This document shows, piece after piece, positions 35,087 through 44,550 of a stretch of 64,000 nt of DNA. Under the pieces are notes generated by a model. It was not told the DNA's origin and ran no database searches. It saw only the letters and a program-made list of their open reading frames with translations. This stretch comes from Mycolicibacterium aubagnense. GTDB lineage: Bacteria > Actinomycetota > Actinomycetes > Mycobacteriales > Mycobacteriaceae. Positions within the stretch are counted from its first letter, which is position 1, and each line of letters begins with the position of its first letter. Both the position numbers and the translations under genes were made by a program. The stretch lies in NCBI RefSeq assembly GCF_010730955.1, contig NZ_AP022577.1:3596001-3660000 (forward strand), written 5' to 3'.

Positions 35087-36085
35087 GAGGGGCGCCAGCC
35101 CGAACTTCTCGAACAGCGTCGGGTCCATGAATGCGACGACGTGCGAGATGCCGCCGGGCTTGATGTCCAGCACGTGCAGCTGGAACGCCTCGTGCCGGCC
35201 GGTCTCGGGGTTGCGCATGTACATGCCCGCGGCGGACTGCCCGTTGGCTGTGGTGACGACGAACCGCATGTCGCCGGGGTGCTCGGCCGGGCATTTGAAC
35301 CGGGACAGCTCGACGATGTCCCGCGGGCCCGAGTACCAGGTGTCGAAGGGTGGCATCTCCCACACCGAGTCGGCGGTGAACAGCTCGACCAGTGCGTTCA
35401 TGTCATAGGACTCGAAGGCCTTGACGTAGCGCGCCAGCAGGTCTTTGGCCTCCTCGGACTCCGGGGCGACCAACACGTCGTCCTGGTTGGGGCCGACGGC
35501 GTCGAGTTGGGCGCGCGCCCGTTGCAGCAGGCTGTTGACGGCGGCGGTGGACGTCCCGACCGCTTCGCCGACTTCGGCGGCCTTCCACTGCAGGACGTCG
35601 CGCAGTACCAGCACTGCACGCTGCCGTGGCGAAAGATGTTGCAGCGCAGCGATGAACGCGAGGCGCACCGACTCGCGTGAGCCGACGATGGTCTGCGGAT
35701 CTCCCGGTGCGTCATGCACATCGGGCAGCGGCTCGAGCCAGGCGGTGTCGGCGCGTTCGGTGATCTCGGCGTGCGGGTCAGCGGCCGGCTGGCCGAGCCC
35801 GGACGGCAGTGGCCGCCGCTGACGGCCCTCCAGCGAGGTCAGGCAGGTGTTGGTGGCGATGCGGTACAGCCACGTCCGCACCGACGACTTGCCCTCGAAA
35901 TTGTCGTAGGCCTTCCACGCGCGCAGGTAAGTCTCCTGCACCAGGTCCTCGGCGTCGTGCAGGGAACCGGTCATGCGGTAACAGTGGGCCAGCAGCTCGC
36001 GCCGGTGCCGTTGGGCGTCGGCCAGAAACGCATCGCGCGACGGAGACGACGTGTCTGCTGCACCGGATTCGCTGAGGACACTCAC
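35081..36085 (-). CDS. sigG: ECF sigma factor SigG
   Basis: A 334-residue extracytoplasmic-function sigma factor. Region 2 is at about 28-95 (LAHCYRMTGSLHDAEDLVQE), region 4 at about 140-195 (LSPRQRAVLVLRDVLQWKAA, then VNSLLQRARAQL), followed by a SnoaL-like C-terminal domain (about 210-330) typical of this ECF group, which usually acts without a classical anti-sigma factor. The GTG at 36085 gives VSVLSESG; an ATG at 36115 ([10 protein letters not shown]) is a possible longer start. It is divergent from the lipase gene with 90 bases between starts, as in Rv0182c-Rv0183. Confidence 0.9.
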   Translation of the reverse strand: MSVLSESGAADTSSPSRDAFLADAQRHRRELLAHCYRMTGSLHDAEDLVQETYLRAWKAYDNFEGKSSVRTWLYRIATNTCLTSLEGRQRRPLPSGLGQPAADPHAEITERADTAWLEPLPDVHDAPGDPQTIVGSRESVRLAFIAALQHLSPRQRAVLVLRDVLQWKAAEVGEAVGTSTAAVNSLLQRARAQLDAVGPNQDDVLVAPESEEAKDLLARYVKAFESYDMNALVELFTADSVWEMPPFDTWYSGPRDIVELSRFKCPAEHPGDMRFVVTTANGQSAAGMYMRNPETGRHEAFQLHVLDIKPGGISHVVAFMDPTLFEKFGLAPLL

Positions 36086-36112
36086 CTCACCCAGGGTACG
36101 CAGGGGGTGTGA

Positions 36113-37015
<903 letters not shown>

Positions 37016-37028
37016 CGGGAGTTCTGCC

Positions 37029-38057
37029 GTGAAATGGGCTGTCCGCCTGCTGGTTTGGCTCACGGCGCTGGCGCTGGCGGCGTGCGGTTCGGGCAAGGGT
37101 GGCGACTGGGTTGATGAGGACGTCAGCTTCGTCTCCGACGGGCTGACCATCCACGGCAGCTACCGCCATGTGCCCGGCGCCGCCGCGGCGCCGTCGGTGC
37201 TGATGATCTCCGAGAGCGGCCAGACGGACCGCAACGGTGACAACGCCGTCGCGGGCAAGGTCGGCAACATGCGGCAGCTGGCCGAGTACCTGTCCGGCAA
37301 GAATGTCGACAGCCTGCGGTACGACAAGGTCGGCACCGGAAAGACCGGCGTCGGGCCGCACGCGCAGAACCTGCGCGATGTGGGCAGCGCCGTCTACACC
37401 GCCGGGGCCAAGGCGGCCGTGCGGTTCCTCGCCGGCCAGTCCGGCACCGACACGTCACGAATCTCCGTGTACGGCCTGGGTGAAGGCACCGTGCACGCGC
37501 TGGCAGTGGCGACCGACACCAGCGCGGGCGCCCCGAAGATCCATTCTGTCGGGCTGCTGCAGCCGCTGGCTGGGCGGTACCTGGACGTCATCACCAATCG
37601 CGTGCGGGCCTCGGTCGACGCCGACGTGAAAGCCGGCGCCAAGACCCGGCAACAGGCCGACCAGGTGCTCAAGGAATGGACCGATGCCGTCGCGTCGACC
37701 CGCGCCACGGGCACGCCGCCGACCAAGCTCCCCGAAGGCCTCGGTGCGATCCTGAACCCCGGCAACGCGAAGGCGGTGGTGGAGGCCGACGCCATCGACC
37801 CGTTGGCCCTGGCCGCCAAGGTCCCGAACGGCACCCCGGTGCTGCTGACCTGCTCGGACTCCGATGTGCAGGCGTTCTGCGAGGCAGAGCAGCCGCTGAT
37901 CGACGCGCTGGCGCACACGGCGCTGACGGTGGTCCGGCTGAAGGGCGTCAGCCACGTGTTGCGCGACGATCCCACCGACAACGTGGCCAACTACGCCAAC
38001 AAGGCGCCGCTGTCGCCGCAGTTGGTGAGCGCACTGGACGGATTTGTCGGGCGGTAG
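37029..38057 (+). CDS. Alpha/beta-hydrolase-like lipoprotein lacking the nucleophile
   Basis: A 342-residue lipoprotein (lipobox LAAC, Cys19) with an alpha/beta-hydrolase layout: PSVLMISESGQTDRNG as the oxyanion-side strand, SLRYDKVGTGKT, a nucleophile-elbow region ISVYGLGEGTVHAL, and a late GVSHVLRDD that would hold the catalytic His. Where family members have GxSxG, this protein reads Gly149-Leu-Gly151-Glu-Gly153, so the serine is replaced by glycine. It may be a non-catalytic binding protein. It starts 13 bases after the lipase gene and is probably co-transcribed with it. Confidence 0.78.
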   Translation: MKWAVRLLVWLTALALAACGSGKGGDWVDEDVSFVSDGLTIHGSYRHVPGAAAAPSVLMISESGQTDRNGDNAVAGKVGNMRQLAEYLSGKNVDSLRYDKVGTGKTGVGPHAQNLRDVGSAVYTAGAKAAVRFLAGQSGTDTSRISVYGLGEGTVHALAVATDTSAGAPKIHSVGLLQPLAGRYLDVITNRVRASVDADVKAGAKTRQQADQVLKEWTDAVASTRATGTPPTKLPEGLGAILNPGNAKAVVEADAIDPLALAAKVPNGTPVLLTCSDSDVQAFCEAEQPLIDALAHTALTVVRLKGVSHVLRDDPTDNVANYANKAPLSPQLVSALDGFVGR

Positions 38058-38133
38058 TCGTACACTGCCGCCATGGGGGATGACACACGCGTTATGTATC
38101 TGAAAGCTTTTGTCAGACAAGGTCGTTGGTGCG

Positions 38134-38883
38134 ATGAGTGACGACAGGATGTTGGCCCGGATCGCGGCGCTGCTGCGACAGGCCGAGAACACCGACAACC
38201 CGCACGAGGCCGAGGCGTTCATGGCGGCCGCCCAGCGGCTGGCCACCACCACGTCGATCGATCTGGCGGTGGCGCGGGCGCATTCGGCCACCCGGACCGC
38301 GGCGCAGGAGCCGGTGCAGCGCACCATCACCATCGGCGAGGCCGGCACTCGGGGACTGCGGACGTTCGTGCAGTTGTTCGTCCTGATCGCCCGGGCCAAC
38401 GACGTGAAATGCGACATCGCGTCCAACTCGACGTTCGTCTACGCCTACGGATTCGCCGAGGACATCGACGCCACGCATGCGCTGTACGCCAGTGTGGTGG
38501 TGCAGATGGTCAAGTCGTCGGACGCGTACCTCGCGACCGGCGCGCACCGGCCGACACCCACCATCACGGCCCGGCTCAACTTCCAGCTGGCTTTCGGCGC
38601 GCGGGTGGGACAGCGCTTGGTCGACGCACGGGACGAAGCCCGGCAGGCGGCGACGGCCGAGCGCGCCGATCAGCCGGGAACCGCGATTGCGTTGCGCAAC
38701 AAGGACCTCGAGCTGGTGTCGTTCTACAAGAAGACATCGCAGGCGCGGGGGAGTTGGCGGGCGACCAGCGCGTCCGCCGGTTACTCGTCCGCGGCACGGC
38801 GAGCGGGGGACCGGGCCGGGCGCCGGGCACGGTTGGGTCCGAGTCCCGAGTTGTCCGGCGCACGTACGGCCTTGGAGCGATGA
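38134..38883 (+). CDS. DUF2786 protein (Rv0184-like)
   Basis: A 249-residue protein with the N-terminal DUF2786 helix pattern (LARIAALLRQAENTDNPHEAEAFMAAAQRLA) over about residues 6-36 and a longer helical region with an LNFQLAFGARVGQRL segment. The C-terminal 40 residues are basic (Arg/Ala-rich). Function unknown. ATG 38134 is preferred; an ATG eight codons earlier is possible. Its stop overlaps the next start as ATGA, so it is coupled to the metal-site protein that follows, an arrangement shared with M. tuberculosis. Confidence 0.85.
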   Translation: MSDDRMLARIAALLRQAENTDNPHEAEAFMAAAQRLATTTSIDLAVARAHSATRTAAQEPVQRTITIGEAGTRGLRTFVQLFVLIARANDVKCDIASNSTFVYAYGFAEDIDATHALYASVVVQMVKSSDAYLATGAHRPTPTITARLNFQLAFGARVGQRLVDARDEARQAATAERADQPGTAIALRNKDLELVSFYKKTSQARGSWRATSASAGYSSAARRAGDRAGRRARLGPSPELSGARTALER

Positions 38884-39371
38884 GCCGGGACTCGGGGCGG
38901 TCTGCGGTGTATGCCGCCGAGCAGTTCGTGCGTACGTTGTTCGACCGCGCGGGGGAACGCGGCAACCGGGCGGTCGAGTTCTTCGGGACGCAGTTGACGC
39001 TGCCGCCCGAGGCGCGGTTCGGATCGGTCGAGGCGGTGCGCCGCTACGTCGAGCAGGTGTTGACCATGCCGGCCGTGGCGGCGCGGTGGCCCGATGCCGG
39101 TGCGGTGGCCGTGCGGGCGCGCCGGGGTGTGACGGCCGCCCACTACGAATCCGGTGACGGCGGTGCCGTCATCGCGGTACCCGAACGCCAAACCACCTGG
39201 GCGCTCAGGGAATTGGTGGTGCTGCACGAGGTGGCCCACCACTTGTCGGCCGCGGTCCCGCCGCACGGACCGGCGTTCACCGCGACGTTCTGCGACCTGG
39301 CCGAGGTGGTGATGGGCCCGGAGGTGGGCCACATTCTGCGGGTCGTCTACGCCAAAGAGGGCGTCCGCTGA
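38880..39371 (+). CDS. Putative zinc metallohydrolase (Rv0185-like)
   Basis: A 163-residue protein with a zinc-protease-like HEVAHH motif (His116, Glu117, His120) and a downstream HGPAF (His129) that could supply a third ligand. It corresponds to a mycobacterial family annotated as a putative metallohydrolase, whose substrate is not known. Translation is coupled to the DUF2786 gene, so the two products probably act together. Confidence 0.85.
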   Translation: MSRDSGRSAVYAAEQFVRTLFDRAGERGNRAVEFFGTQLTLPPEARFGSVEAVRRYVEQVLTMPAVAARWPDAGAVAVRARRGVTAAHYESGDGGAVIAVPERQTTWALRELVVLHEVAHHLSAAVPPHGPAFTATFCDLAEVVMGPEVGHILRVVYAKEGVR

Positions 39372-39415
39372 CTCTGCCGCGATTCACTCTGCCGCGAGTA
39401 ACTCTCCCGCGAGCG
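39371..39415 (+). repeat. 15-bp tandem repeat, three copies
   Basis: The units ACTCTGCCGCGATTC, ACTCTGCCGCGAGTA and ACTCTCCCGCGAGCG follow each other without gaps, beginning at the last base of the metallohydrolase stop codon. The third unit runs into a 24-base sequence also found, inverted, at 49083-49106. Confidence 0.8.
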
Positions 39416-39456
39416 TGCGTGTCTGCCGCCAACCCGCCGCCTGAGGCGTGCAGTGT

Positions 39457-39485
39457 GGGGCCGCTCGTCGCGATCGAGCGGCCCC
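39457..39485. terminator. Hairpin between convergent genes
   Basis: GGGGCCGCTCG (39457-39467) pairs perfectly with CGAGCGGCCCC (39475-39485), loop of seven. It lies between the convergent metallohydrolase and DUF4331 genes and could end transcription from both. Confidence 0.7.
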
Positions 39486-39501
39486 AAAATCCCATCGAAA
39501 G

Positions 39502-40503
39502 TCAGTGCGGCGGCCCCAGATACGGGAAGACGTCGAGGGTGTCGGTGTGTGGACTCAGGCCCGACGGCGGACACTCGCCCTTGGTGAGTGACGCCAGGCG
39601 GTAGTCGATCACGTCGTCGGTGAACACCCGCCCGTTCGGATACTTGGCGGGTGCGGCGGGGTTGAACGACAGCATGTCGGGCAGGATGCCCTCGGCGTCG
39701 ACGACGGCGACGGCTTCCTCGTCCGAGTAACCGCCGGTGTGCCCCAGCAGATGGACGAACATGGGCAGCCAGCGGTCGCGATCATGGACCGGCACGCTGG
39801 CGTTGTACTCCTCCTTGGTGTCGTCGGTGTTGAAGAAGCTGCTGACCGACGGATGCCCGGCGCGGTCCACATGGAGCAACTCGCCGTCCCGGCGCACGCT
39901 GCAGCGGCCCCAGATGCGGATGTCCGGCGCGGCGCCCAGTTGCGCAGTCGGCAGTTCCAGGACCATCGAGCACACGTTGGCCTGCGTATTGGAATCCACG
40001 CCGGTCCACGGGAACTCGCCGCTGAGATGGAGTGCGGTGAAATTGCGGCCGCCCCTGATATCGAACAGATTCTTGATGCCGTCGAAGTCGAAGAAGAAGG
40101 CATCGCTGCGCGCGCCGGCGAAGAACTGGTATCCGCCCGACTCGGCGATCACGGGCTCTTTGCCGAATGACACCTCGACGCCCTCGAAGATCTTGTCGCC
40201 CAGCGCTTCCGGTGACTCGGCGTCCTCCCCGGTGGCGAGGTACACGTCGACCGTCTGGCGGCCGGATACCGGCTCGGAGAACACATAGCTGAAGGCGATG
40301 TCGTTGCGGAGGTCGCCGTCGTTGTCGATGGCCAGCCGATAGATGGCATCCGGGTGCAGGGCGTCGGCGTTGGGGTTGGCGTTGAGGATCAGCACTGTGC
40401 GGGCCGGGTCGGCCGGTGATTGGAAGGCGTACAGATCGCAGAGGTCCAGGCGCTGGTCGCCCAGCGGCGGGCCCAGGCTCAGTCCGGTGAAGTGATTCGA
40501 CAT
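39502..40503 (-). CDS. DUF4331 domain protein
   Basis: A 333-residue protein with the DUF4331 signature: an N-terminal SNHFTGLSLGPPLGDQRLDLCDLYAFQ, then ARTVLILNANPNADALHPDAIYRLAIDNDGD with acidic beta-sandwich-like motifs. There is no signal peptide. The family is widespread and uncharacterised. It occupies the position between the Rv0185 and Rv0187 counterparts where M. tuberculosis carries bglS. It is divergent from the O-methyltransferase with 84 bases between starts. Confidence 0.82.
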   Translation of the reverse strand: MSNHFTGLSLGPPLGDQRLDLCDLYAFQSPADPARTVLILNANPNADALHPDAIYRLAIDNDGDLRNDIAFSYVFSEPVSGRQTVDVYLATGEDAESPEALGDKIFEGVEVSFGKEPVIAESGGYQFFAGARSDAFFFDFDGIKNLFDIRGGRNFTALHLSGEFPWTGVDSNTQANVCSMVLELPTAQLGAAPDIRIWGRCSVRRDGELLHVDRAGHPSVSSFFNTDDTKEEYNASVPVHDRDRWLPMFVHLLGHTGGYSDEEAVAVVDAEGILPDMLSFNPAAPAKYPNGRVFTDDVIDYRLASLTKGECPPSGLSPHTDTLDVFPYLGPPH

Positions 40504-40587
40504 GGGCGCTATTTAAGTCGTTGGTCGTCTGCCGCGAGCCTGATTCGGCTGATCGTCGATGTGCTCTACCCACGCTAGCCTGGCTTT

Positions 40588-41253
40588 GTGACGGAACCAG
40601 ATCCGAAGACTGTCGACGAGATGTTCAACCAGGTGTTGCACACCGAGGACGAGGCGCTGGCCGCAGCCCGCCAGTCCGCGGTGACAGCCGGGATGCCGGC
40701 CATCGAGGTGTCGGCACAGCACGGAAAGCTGTTGTCGCTGTTGGTCGCCGCCACCGGCGCTACCCGGGTGCTCGAGATCGGCACCCTGGCCGGCTACAGC
40801 ACCATCAACCTGGCGCGCGGCGCCGGGGCGGCCGGCCGGGTCGTCACCCTCGAGTACTCACCGGAGCACGCCGACGTCGCACGGGCCAATTTTGTGCGGG
40901 CCGGCGTCGCGGACCGCGTCGAGGTGCTGGTCGGCGCCGCGTTGGACACCCTGCCGGGACTGGCGGAGCGGGGCGAGCCGTTCGACTTCTTCTTCATCGA
41001 CGCCGACAAGGAGAACAATCGCTCCTACGTCGAATGGGCGGTGCGGCTCGCGGTGCCGGGTGCGCTGATCGTGGTCGACAACGTCACGAGGATGGGCCGA
41101 GTACTCGAGCCCGCACACGATGATCTGCAGGCTCGCGGCGTGCGCGACATGCTGGAGCTGCTCGGCAACCACCCCAAGCTGGAGGCCGCGGCCATCCAGA
41201 CCGTCGGCACCAAGGGCTGGGACGGCTTCGCTGTAGCCAGAGTGAGTCCGTGA
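40588..41253 (+). CDS. O-methyltransferase (Rv0187-like)
   Basis: A 221-residue SAM-dependent methyltransferase of the catechol/caffeoyl-CoA O-methyltransferase type. SAM motif I is VLEIGTLAGYSTINLA (about 52-67); the metal-site motifs are FFFIDADKENN and VVDNVTRMG. The start is GTG 40588. The stop overlaps the next start as GTGA. The methyl acceptor is unknown. Confidence 0.88.
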   Translation: MTEPDPKTVDEMFNQVLHTEDEALAAARQSAVTAGMPAIEVSAQHGKLLSLLVAATGATRVLEIGTLAGYSTINLARGAGAAGRVVTLEYSPEHADVARANFVRAGVADRVEVLVGAALDTLPGLAERGEPFDFFFIDADKENNRSYVEWAVRLAVPGALIVVDNVTRMGRVLEPAHDDLQARGVRDMLELLGNHPKLEAAAIQTVGTKGWDGFAVARVSP

Positions 41254-41645
41254 GACGACGAGTCGTCGCCGCGGCCCTGCTGGTGATCGGGGCGGCGGTG
41301 CCGGTCGCGTCGGCCGACCCGACGACGATCCCGGAGGTTCCGTCGTCCCCCGGGATGACGTTCGAGGACGATCCGGCGATCGTCGACGCGCACCCACTGC
41401 TACCGCAGTCCTGGAGCCGGCTCGACCCGGCACCCGAATTGGCGCTGAACTTCCAGATGGGGTCGCCGGACTGCTACGGCGTGCACGCCACGGTGCGCGA
41501 AACCGACGACGCGGTGCTGGTCAGCCTGGTCGCCGGCAACCGGCGCCCGGGGCCCATGGTGTGCACCATGATCATCATGCAAGGAAAACTCGTTGTGCCA
41601 CTGGATAATCCGGTCGGTTACCGAGCGGTACTGGTAACGGAGTAG
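41250..41645 (+). CDS. Small secreted protein, unknown function
   Basis: A 131-residue protein with a Sec signal (RRRVVAAALLVIGAAVPVASA, cleavage near residue 22) and a mature domain with two cysteines that could form a disulphide (in SPDCYGVHA and MVCTMIIMQG). Start GTG 41250 overlaps the O-methyltransferase stop by four bases. I recognise no family. Confidence 0.72.
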   Translation: MRRRVVAAALLVIGAAVPVASADPTTIPEVPSSPGMTFEDDPAIVDAHPLLPQSWSRLDPAPELALNFQMGSPDCYGVHATVRETDDAVLVSLVAGNRRPGPMVCTMIIMQGKLVVPLDNPVGYRAVLVTE

Positions 41646-41786
41646 GGCCGGGCCCAGGCCGCGGGGCGGCGCGCCCAACTCTGCCGAACCGGGGCGCGCT
41701 GAATGCCCCAAATCCGCGTAACCTTGGCGTAGATGGATGGGTGCGGCGAGGCCGAACCCCTTGCCGCGTAACGGAAGGGGTAAGAA

Positions 41787-42224
41787 ATGACTACGGTCCA
41801 TTCATCAATAGATCAGCACCCCGACATCCTGGCGCTGCGGGCCCGGTACGACCGTGTCGCTGAGTCGATGGCGGCGCAGGCCACCTTCGGGCTGACCTTG
41901 CTGACGGCGGTCTACGTGGCGATGTCGCCGTGGCTCGTCGGGTATCAGGCCTCCACGAAGCTGACGGTCAACGCACTGATCGTGGGCGCCACCATCGGGT
42001 TCCTGGCCATGTGCTTCGGCTGCGCACTCGACCGTACCCACGGGATGACCTGGACGCTGCCGGTGTTCGGTGTGTGGCTGGTGATTTCACCATGGATCTA
42101 TGCCAGCGGAGCCACCGCCGGCGTGATGTGGTCACATGTGATCAGCGGTGTGCTTGTCGCGGTGCTGGGCATGTACGCGATGTACTTCGGGATGCGTGTC
42201 CGCAATTCGGACCGGCACGGCTGA
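41787..42224 (+). CDS. SPW-repeat membrane protein (Rv0188-like)
   Basis: A 145-residue membrane protein with four hydrophobic helices and two SPW-type motifs (VAMSPWLVGY near residue 48 and LVISPWIYAS near 100), defining the SPW repeat family. Function unknown. ATG 41787 follows GGAAGGGGTAAGAA. A perfect 12-bp hairpin lies 35 bases downstream. Confidence 0.85.
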   Translation: MTTVHSSIDQHPDILALRARYDRVAESMAAQATFGLTLLTAVYVAMSPWLVGYQASTKLTVNALIVGATIGFLAMCFGCALDRTHGMTWTLPVFGVWLVISPWIYASGATAGVMWSHVISGVLVAVLGMYAMYFGMRVRNSDRHG

Positions 42225-42259
42225 TCTGTACCTGCTGTAGATAGGCCATGGGCAGGCTG

Positions 42260-42293
42260 CCCACCGGCCGGGCGTGTCGGTCCGGCCGGTGGG
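42260..42293 (+). terminator. Terminator after the SPW-repeat gene
   Basis: CCCACCGGCCGG (42260-42271) pairs perfectly with CCGGCCGGTGGG (42282-42293), loop of ten. Confidence 0.75.
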
Positions 42294-42398
42294 TAGGTCT
42301 GTGTCCGGAGCGGGGTCCCGAATCGCCAAATTGACGCGATGACCAATTCCCGGTGTTACGTTTCGCGGAGGGAGGGCGCCGAGGCGTGAGGAGTTGCG

Positions 42399-43739
42399 GT
42401 GACAGCTTTGGCCGAGGTCCGACATTTCCGCCGCGGCGATGCGGGCTATGAGGAAGCGCGTTGTGCCACCGTCTGGAATGCCCGTGTGCCGCAGCGCTTT
42501 CCGGAAGTCATTGTGCAGGCGTCCTGTACCGCTGATGTGGTGGTGGCGGTCCGGTATGCCAGCGCCGGCAATCTGGCGGTCGGTATCCGTTCCGGTGGGC
42601 ACAGTTGGTCGGCCAACCATCTGCGCGACGGCGGCTTGCTGCTCGACGTGAGCCGGCTCGACGTCTGCCAGGTGGATCGCGACGCGATGACCGCCGTCGT
42701 CGGGCCCGGCAAAGGCGGCAGCGTCCTGGCGACCGAGCTGGAGCAGCAGGGCCTGTTCTTCCCCTCCGGGCACTGCCGGGGCGTGCGCCTCGGTGGCTAC
42801 CTGCTGCAGGGCGGCTACGGCTGGAACAGCCGGGTGCTGGGGCCGGCGTGTGAAAGTGTGTTGGCACTGGATGTGGTGACTGCCGACGGTGAGCAGATCC
42901 GGTGCGACGCCGAGCATCACCCCGATTTGTATTGGGCCGCCCGGGGATCCGGACCGGGATTCTTCGGCGTGGTAACCGCGTTTCACCTGCGGCTGTATCC
43001 GAAGCCACCGGTGTGCGGTAGCAGCCTCTACGTCTACCCCTTCGAGGCCGCCGACGAGATCTACCCGTGGGCCCGGGCGATCAGTGCCGACGTGGACCGC
43101 CGGGTGGAACTGCAGATCGTCGCCTCGCGGGCGATGCCCAGTTCGGGCCTCGATGTGCCGGGCATCGTGCTGGCCTCGCCGGTGTTCGCCGATAACGATG
43201 ACGAGGCGAAAGATGCAGTGGCACTGCTGGATACGTGTCCCGCGCGGGCGAATGCCCTGATGGCCGTGCCGTTCGCGCCGACGAACTTACCGACGTGGTA
43301 CGACGCGGTGATGAGCAACTACCTGAGCGACCACCGCTACGCCGCCGACAACATGTGGACGTCGGCGGCGGCGGACGAGCTGATGCCGGGCGTGCGGAAC
43401 ATCCTCGAGACCATGCCGCCGCACCCGTCGCATTTCCTCTGGCTGAACTGGGGGCCGTCGCCCACCCGTCAGGACATGGCCTACAGCCTGGAAGACGAGA
43501 TCTATCTCGCGCTCTATGCCGGTTGGGCCGACCCCGCCGATGACGAGAAGTACGGCGACTGGGCCCGCTCCAACATGGCGGCGATGTCCCACCTGGCCAC
43601 CGGGATACAGCTTGCGGACGAGAACCTGGGGGCGCGGCCGGCCCGGTTCGCCACCGATGCCGCCATGGCGCGGCTGGACACGGTGCGCGCAGAATATGAC
43701 CCAGACAGTCGGTTCTACGCGTGGATGGGACGGACATGA
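42399..43739 (+). CDS. FAD-binding oxidoreductase, berberine-bridge-enzyme type
   Basis: A 446-residue flavoprotein of the FAD_binding_4/BBE group. The FAD-binding N-terminal half contains SGGHSWSANH with His68 and SGHCRGVRLGG with Cys126, the two residues that carry a bicovalently bound FAD in this group. The C-terminal substrate domain ends YDPDSRFYAWMGRT, a BBE-like end. Such enzymes oxidise sugars, alkaloids or polyketides with oxygen. The start is GTG 42399. The stop overlaps the start of the phloroglucinol-hydrolase-like gene by ATGA, so the two enzymes probably act in one pathway. Confidence 0.85.
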   Translation: MTALAEVRHFRRGDAGYEEARCATVWNARVPQRFPEVIVQASCTADVVVAVRYASAGNLAVGIRSGGHSWSANHLRDGGLLLDVSRLDVCQVDRDAMTAVVGPGKGGSVLATELEQQGLFFPSGHCRGVRLGGYLLQGGYGWNSRVLGPACESVLALDVVTADGEQIRCDAEHHPDLYWAARGSGPGFFGVVTAFHLRLYPKPPVCGSSLYVYPFEAADEIYPWARAISADVDRRVELQIVASRAMPSSGLDVPGIVLASPVFADNDDEAKDAVALLDTCPARANALMAVPFAPTNLPTWYDAVMSNYLSDHRYAADNMWTSAAADELMPGVRNILETMPPHPSHFLWLNWGPSPTRQDMAYSLEDEIYLALYAGWADPADDEKYGDWARSNMAAMSHLATGIQLADENLGARPARFATDAAMARLDTVRAEYDPDSRFYAWMGRT

Positions 43740-44482
43740 GTTACCTGGGTTATCGCGACAACGACGCGGACACTCCGTTCGGGCGGTTCTACAACCCGGA
43801 CATGGCGGCGCTGCCACGCCATGTGGTGCTGGCGCTCGAGCATGGTCCGCAGGCCGATCCGGTGCTGCCCGACTTCGAGGAACCGTTGGCTGAGGACGGC
43901 TACCAGCAGACCGAGAACGGATACGGCAGCTTGCCGGACGGCGGCTACACCGTGGCCGTGCGCACCGACATGCCGGGCGTGACGCCGGAGATGTGGGACT
44001 GGTGGTTCGGCTGGCACGGCTGCGATCCGCGCCGCTACAAGCTGTGGCATCCTCGCGCGCATGTGTCGGCGGGGTGGCGTGACGGCCGCGACGACCTCGC
44101 CTATATCGGGCGGACGTCCTTGGTACAGGAGTACATCGGTTCCGCATTCACTTCCGCCGCAATCCAATTCGTGGCACCGGACACGCTGGGGCATCTCGGG
44201 ATCGCCATCGCCGCGCGACTGGGGTCGCCCGACCTCCCCGTCGACACCGGCTGGTTGGTGCATCAGGTGCGCCCCACGCCGGACGGCGCCGAGATGCGCT
44301 CCCGGTTCTGGATGGGCGGCCGGCACGTCAACTTTCGCCTGGGTAACTCGTTGGCGGACCGGGCATTTCGGGTACTCGCCGCACGCCAGCTGCCTGATCC
44401 GCGGGATCTCATGGTGCACTGCGCGCAGGAGATGAACCACCTCGCCGGCTTCCTTCCGGAACTCCACGCCGAATTCGCCTGA
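43736..44482 (+). CDS. Diacetylphloroglucinol-hydrolase-like (PhlG family) protein
   Basis: A 248-residue protein resembling PhlG, a zinc enzyme that cleaves a C-C bond of 2,4-diacetylphloroglucinol. Matching features are WDWWFGWHGCDPRRYKLWHP (about 87-106), a QEYIG segment (Glu132) and the C-terminal HCAQEMNHLAGFLP with His228 and Glu232; His105 or His109 completes a plausible zinc site. It is fused by a 4-base overlap to the upstream flavin oxidase. Mycobacteria are not known phloroglucinol producers, so a related acyl-phenol or polyketide is the more likely substrate. Confidence 0.78.
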   Translation: MSYLGYRDNDADTPFGRFYNPDMAALPRHVVLALEHGPQADPVLPDFEEPLAEDGYQQTENGYGSLPDGGYTVAVRTDMPGVTPEMWDWWFGWHGCDPRRYKLWHPRAHVSAGWRDGRDDLAYIGRTSLVQEYIGSAFTSAAIQFVAPDTLGHLGIAIAARLGSPDLPVDTGWLVHQVRPTPDGAEMRSRFWMGGRHVNFRLGNSLADRAFRVLAARQLPDPRDLMVHCAQEMNHLAGFLPELHAEFA

Positions 44483-44550
44483 CTCCGCGCCGCCGGGCGG
44501 TGTGGCTGACGCCACTGCACAGAATCTATCAATCACGCTACGATCGTTTT

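Noticed and set aside
39371..39415. CRISPR-like array
   Set aside because: Only three contiguous 15-bp units without spacers, and no cas genes in the window.
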